Assembly: GCF_041897535.1 (NCBI RefSeq)
Contig: NZ_CP169217.1
Coordinates: forward strand, 2,666,001-2,730,000
Source: Methylomicrobium lacus_A
Lineage (GTDB): Bacteria > Pseudomonadota > Gammaproteobacteria > Methylococcales > Methylomonadaceae
DNA: 64,000 nt
Direction of reading: 5' to 3'
The position numbers were made by a program, and so were the translations under genes. The notes under the pieces are model-generated. The model did not search any database and was not told where the DNA came from. It was given only the letters and a program-made list of their open reading frames with translations. Numbering within the stretch: the first letter of the stretch is position 1; the number at the start of each line of letters is the position of its first letter. Below are positions 62,148 to 64,000 of this stretch, one piece after another.

Positions 62148-63705
62148 GACTGGCCTCCTCCCGTTCAAAGTGATAGCGGCCGGTATGCAGGCTGCTCGGC
62201 CCGAGGCGCACATACTTGACCATCAGAAACAGCTCGATCACCAGCAGCACCGTATAAAAAAGACCAAATCCCGCCAGGCTCAGATATAACTGCCCGACGC
62301 TGAGGCTCGAACTGCTCAAATGGGTTGGCAGTATCTCGGCGATCGTCCAGGGTTGTCGGCCGTATTCGGCCACCACCCAGCCCAATTCGGAGGCGATCCA
62401 CGGCAGCGGAATGCCGTAAAAGGCCAGGCGCAAGAGCCAGCGCTTGCTGTGAGCGCTGCGCCGGGCATTGAAATAGAATGCCGCCGCAAAGATGAATAAC
62501 ATCGCCACGCCGCAAAACACCATGCCGCGAAAACTCCAGAAGATCGGCGCGACTCTCGGCACCGAATGGCGGGTCGCCGCTTCAATCTGCTCAGGCGTCG
62601 CATCGGTTACATTCGGCGCATAGCGTTTCAGCAACAATCCATAACCCAGATCGGCCTTATGCGCCTCGAACAGTGCTTTCGCAGACGCATCGGACTTATC
62701 CTGGCGGATGATTTGCAGATTTTCGTAAGCGATCATGCCGCTTTTGATTCTTTTCCGGTTGCTGTTCAGAATATCTTTCAGTCCGTGCACCGGTTCATCG
62801 ATCGAACGCGTTGCGATCATGCCCATCACCCACGGAAATTTGACTGCATAGTCTGTCCTCATCGCGGCTTCATCCGGAAAGCCGAATAGGGTAAACGACG
62901 CCGGCGGCGGCTCGGTTTCCCATTCGGCTTCGATCGCGGCCAGCTTGACCTTTTGCACTTCGCCGACGGTATAGCCGCTTTCGTCGCCGAGCACGATCAC
63001 CGACAGCACCGAAGCCAGGCCGAAGCCGGCCGCTATTCGGAATGAACGCCGCGCAAAGGCGACATCGCGGCCTTGCAAGAGATACCAGGCGCTGATCCCT
63101 AGCACGAACATCGATCCGGTCACATAGCCGGCCGCAACCGTATGCACGAACTTGACCTGCGCAATCGGATTGAAAAAGAGGTCGGCAAAGCTGGTCAACT
63201 CCATCCGCATCGTCTCGTAATTGAATTCGGCCCCGACCGGGTGCTGCATCCAGCCGTTCGCGATCAAGATCCACAACGCCGACAGGCTGGTGCCGAGCGC
63301 CAACAGCCAGGTGGAGAGCAGATGCTGCTCCTTGCTGAGGCGCTCCCAGCCGAAAAAGAAAAGTCCGACGAAGGTCGATTCGAGAAAGAACGCCATCATG
63401 CCTTCGATCGCCAACGGCACGCCGAAGATGTCGCCGACATAGTGCGAGTAATAGGCCCAGTTGGTGCCGAATTGAAACTCCAGGGTCAGGCCTGTCGTCA
63501 CGCCCATCGCGAAATTGATCCCGAACAGCTTGCCCCAGAAGCGCGTCATATCCTTATAAATAGGCTTGTCGGTCATCACATAGACCGACTCCATGATCGC
63601 CAGCAAAAACGACAAGCCCAGGGTCAGGGGCACGAATAAAAAATGATACAGCGCGGTCAGCGCGAATTGCAGTCGCGACAGCTCAACTACTTCGTCAACG
63701 ATCAT
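62140..63705 (-). CDS. cydA: Cytochrome bd ubiquinol oxidase subunit I
   Basis: A 521-residue inner-membrane oxidase subunit (E. coli 522), reducing O2 to water with electrons from quinol. The haem b595 ligand is His21 in TALYHFLFVPLTLG; the haem b558 His is in VKFVHTVAAGYVTG, with a later Met. The GRQPWTIAEILPTH segment is a CydA signature. It gives high-affinity, non-proton-pumping respiration for low oxygen or inhibitors such as cyanide. Its start overlaps the cydP stop by one base. Confidence 0.97.
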   Translation of the reverse strand: MIVDEVVELSRLQFALTALYHFLFVPLTLGLSFLLAIMESVYVMTDKPIYKDMTRFWGKLFGINFAMGVTTGLTLEFQFGTNWAYYSHYVGDIFGVPLAIEGMMAFFLESTFVGLFFFGWERLSKEQHLLSTWLLALGTSLSALWILIANGWMQHPVGAEFNYETMRMELTSFADLFFNPIAQVKFVHTVAAGYVTGSMFVLGISAWYLLQGRDVAFARRSFRIAAGFGLASVLSVIVLGDESGYTVGEVQKVKLAAIEAEWETEPPPASFTLFGFPDEAAMRTDYAVKFPWVMGMIATRSIDEPVHGLKDILNSNRKRIKSGMIAYENLQIIRQDKSDASAKALFEAHKADLGYGLLLKRYAPNVTDATPEQIEAATRHSVPRVAPIFWSFRGMVFCGVAMLFIFAAAFYFNARRSAHSKRWLLRLAFYGIPLPWIASELGWVVAEYGRQPWTIAEILPTHLSSSSLSVGQLYLSLAGFGLFYTVLLVIELFLMVKYVRLGPSSLHTGRYHFEREEASHV

Positions 63706-63926
63706 CAGGTTTCTCCTGTCAAGGTTTCAGCGGAACTTCCAGCAGCGCGCGCGACGCCTGGGGCATCCACCGGGACTTTTTGTCCGGCGAAAAAACTCCA
63801 CCATAAAATGCCCAGCAGGCAAAATTTCACGAGCAGCGCCAGCGTAATCTCCCGGCGAAAATCAGTCCGGCCGGAGTGATCACGCTTCGACTGCCGAGGG
63901 CAGAACAAACTCTCATGATTGGGCAT
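63705..63926 (-). CDS. cydP: Putative cytochrome bd small subunit CydP
   Basis: A 73-residue protein with one membrane helix (EITLALLVKFCLLGILWWSFF) followed by a short polar tail, matching the small subunit called CydP that precedes cydA in some gammaproteobacteria. ATG 63926 is preceded by GGAGG; an upstream frame to 63962 is weaker. It overlaps the cydA start by one base, so the order is cydP-cydA-cydB-cydX. Its role is inferred from position and form. Confidence 0.8.
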   Translation of the reverse strand: MPNHESLFCPRQSKRDHSGRTDFRREITLALLVKFCLLGILWWSFFAGQKVPVDAPGVARAAGSSAETLTGET

Positions 63927-64000
63927 ACAAGACCTCCGATCATTAAGCAAAGACGGTTGCAAACAAAATCGAATAGGCAGACATAGCCTTTTGATATATG
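63927..64000. promoter_or_regulatory. Upstream region of the cytochrome bd operon
   Basis: 74 bases before cydP up to the window edge. They should carry the promoter and oxygen-responsive sites of the cyd operon, but I could not identify a clear -10/-35 pair or an Fnr or ArcA box in this short stretch. Confidence 0.3.

Overview
The window is a GC-rich chromosomal segment of a gammaproteobacterium. The neighbourhoods ygfB-pepP-ubiH-ubiI, zapA-6S RNA, lgt-thyA, rplM-rpsI, pilS-pilR and cydA-cydB-cydX are those of gammaproteobacteria. Large DUF11 surface proteins beside housekeeping genes, multihaem cytochromes and the protein similarities make a methanotroph-like member (Methylococcales) my best guess. 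That is inference: no methane-oxidation gene lies here.

Layout. 1-9276: a large polytopic membrane protein cut by the window edge, the tRNA methyltransferase trmN6, a glycine-zipper lipoprotein, and the ybbA-ybbP ABC system divergent from tesA with overlapping start codons, then a GlcG/HbpS-like protein. 9510-18558: a 6S RNA gene downstream of zapA, a small coiled-coil partner, the ygfB-pepP-ubiH-ubiI row (proline peptidase and ubiquinone hydroxylases), a small tethered Ala/Pro-rich protein, and the PilSR two-component system facing left. 18685-23836: sucCD, glutamine-dependent nadE, and a CorA-type channel protein carrying an MgtE-N-like front end.

23837-28993 looks like an accessory stretch. 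It holds a CPA2 antiporter, a group II intron whose reverse transcriptase is broken by one in-frame TGA, and an orphan 168-residue protein with its own promoter. gpmI follows, then 730 bases without a gene.

31369-47256 is the most unusual part: four consecutive exported proteins built from DUF11, SdrD-B and Cna/SpaA-like beta-sandwich domains. One is a 2.1-kilo-residue protein ending in an apparent outer-membrane beta-barrel. A penicillin-binding protein 1C gene follows. Shared N-terminal and C-terminal modules tie the proteins together, so I propose that they form one surface-assembly system. No sortase or LPXTG-type signal was seen.

47428-49994 carries a small exported protein convergent with a translationally coupled three-gene electron-transfer unit (pentahaem cytochrome c, monohaem Tll0287/DUF3365-like protein, small histidine-rich membrane protein). 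The rest is mostly core: lgt-thyA, ppa-dnaE, a low-GC orphan membrane protein, a GT2 / LAB-N / ArnT-like operon probably acting on lipid A or another envelope glycolipid, rplM-rpsI, and the cytochrome bd operon cydP-cydA-cydB-cydX. No tRNA, rRNA, CRISPR array or insertion-sequence transposase was recognised.
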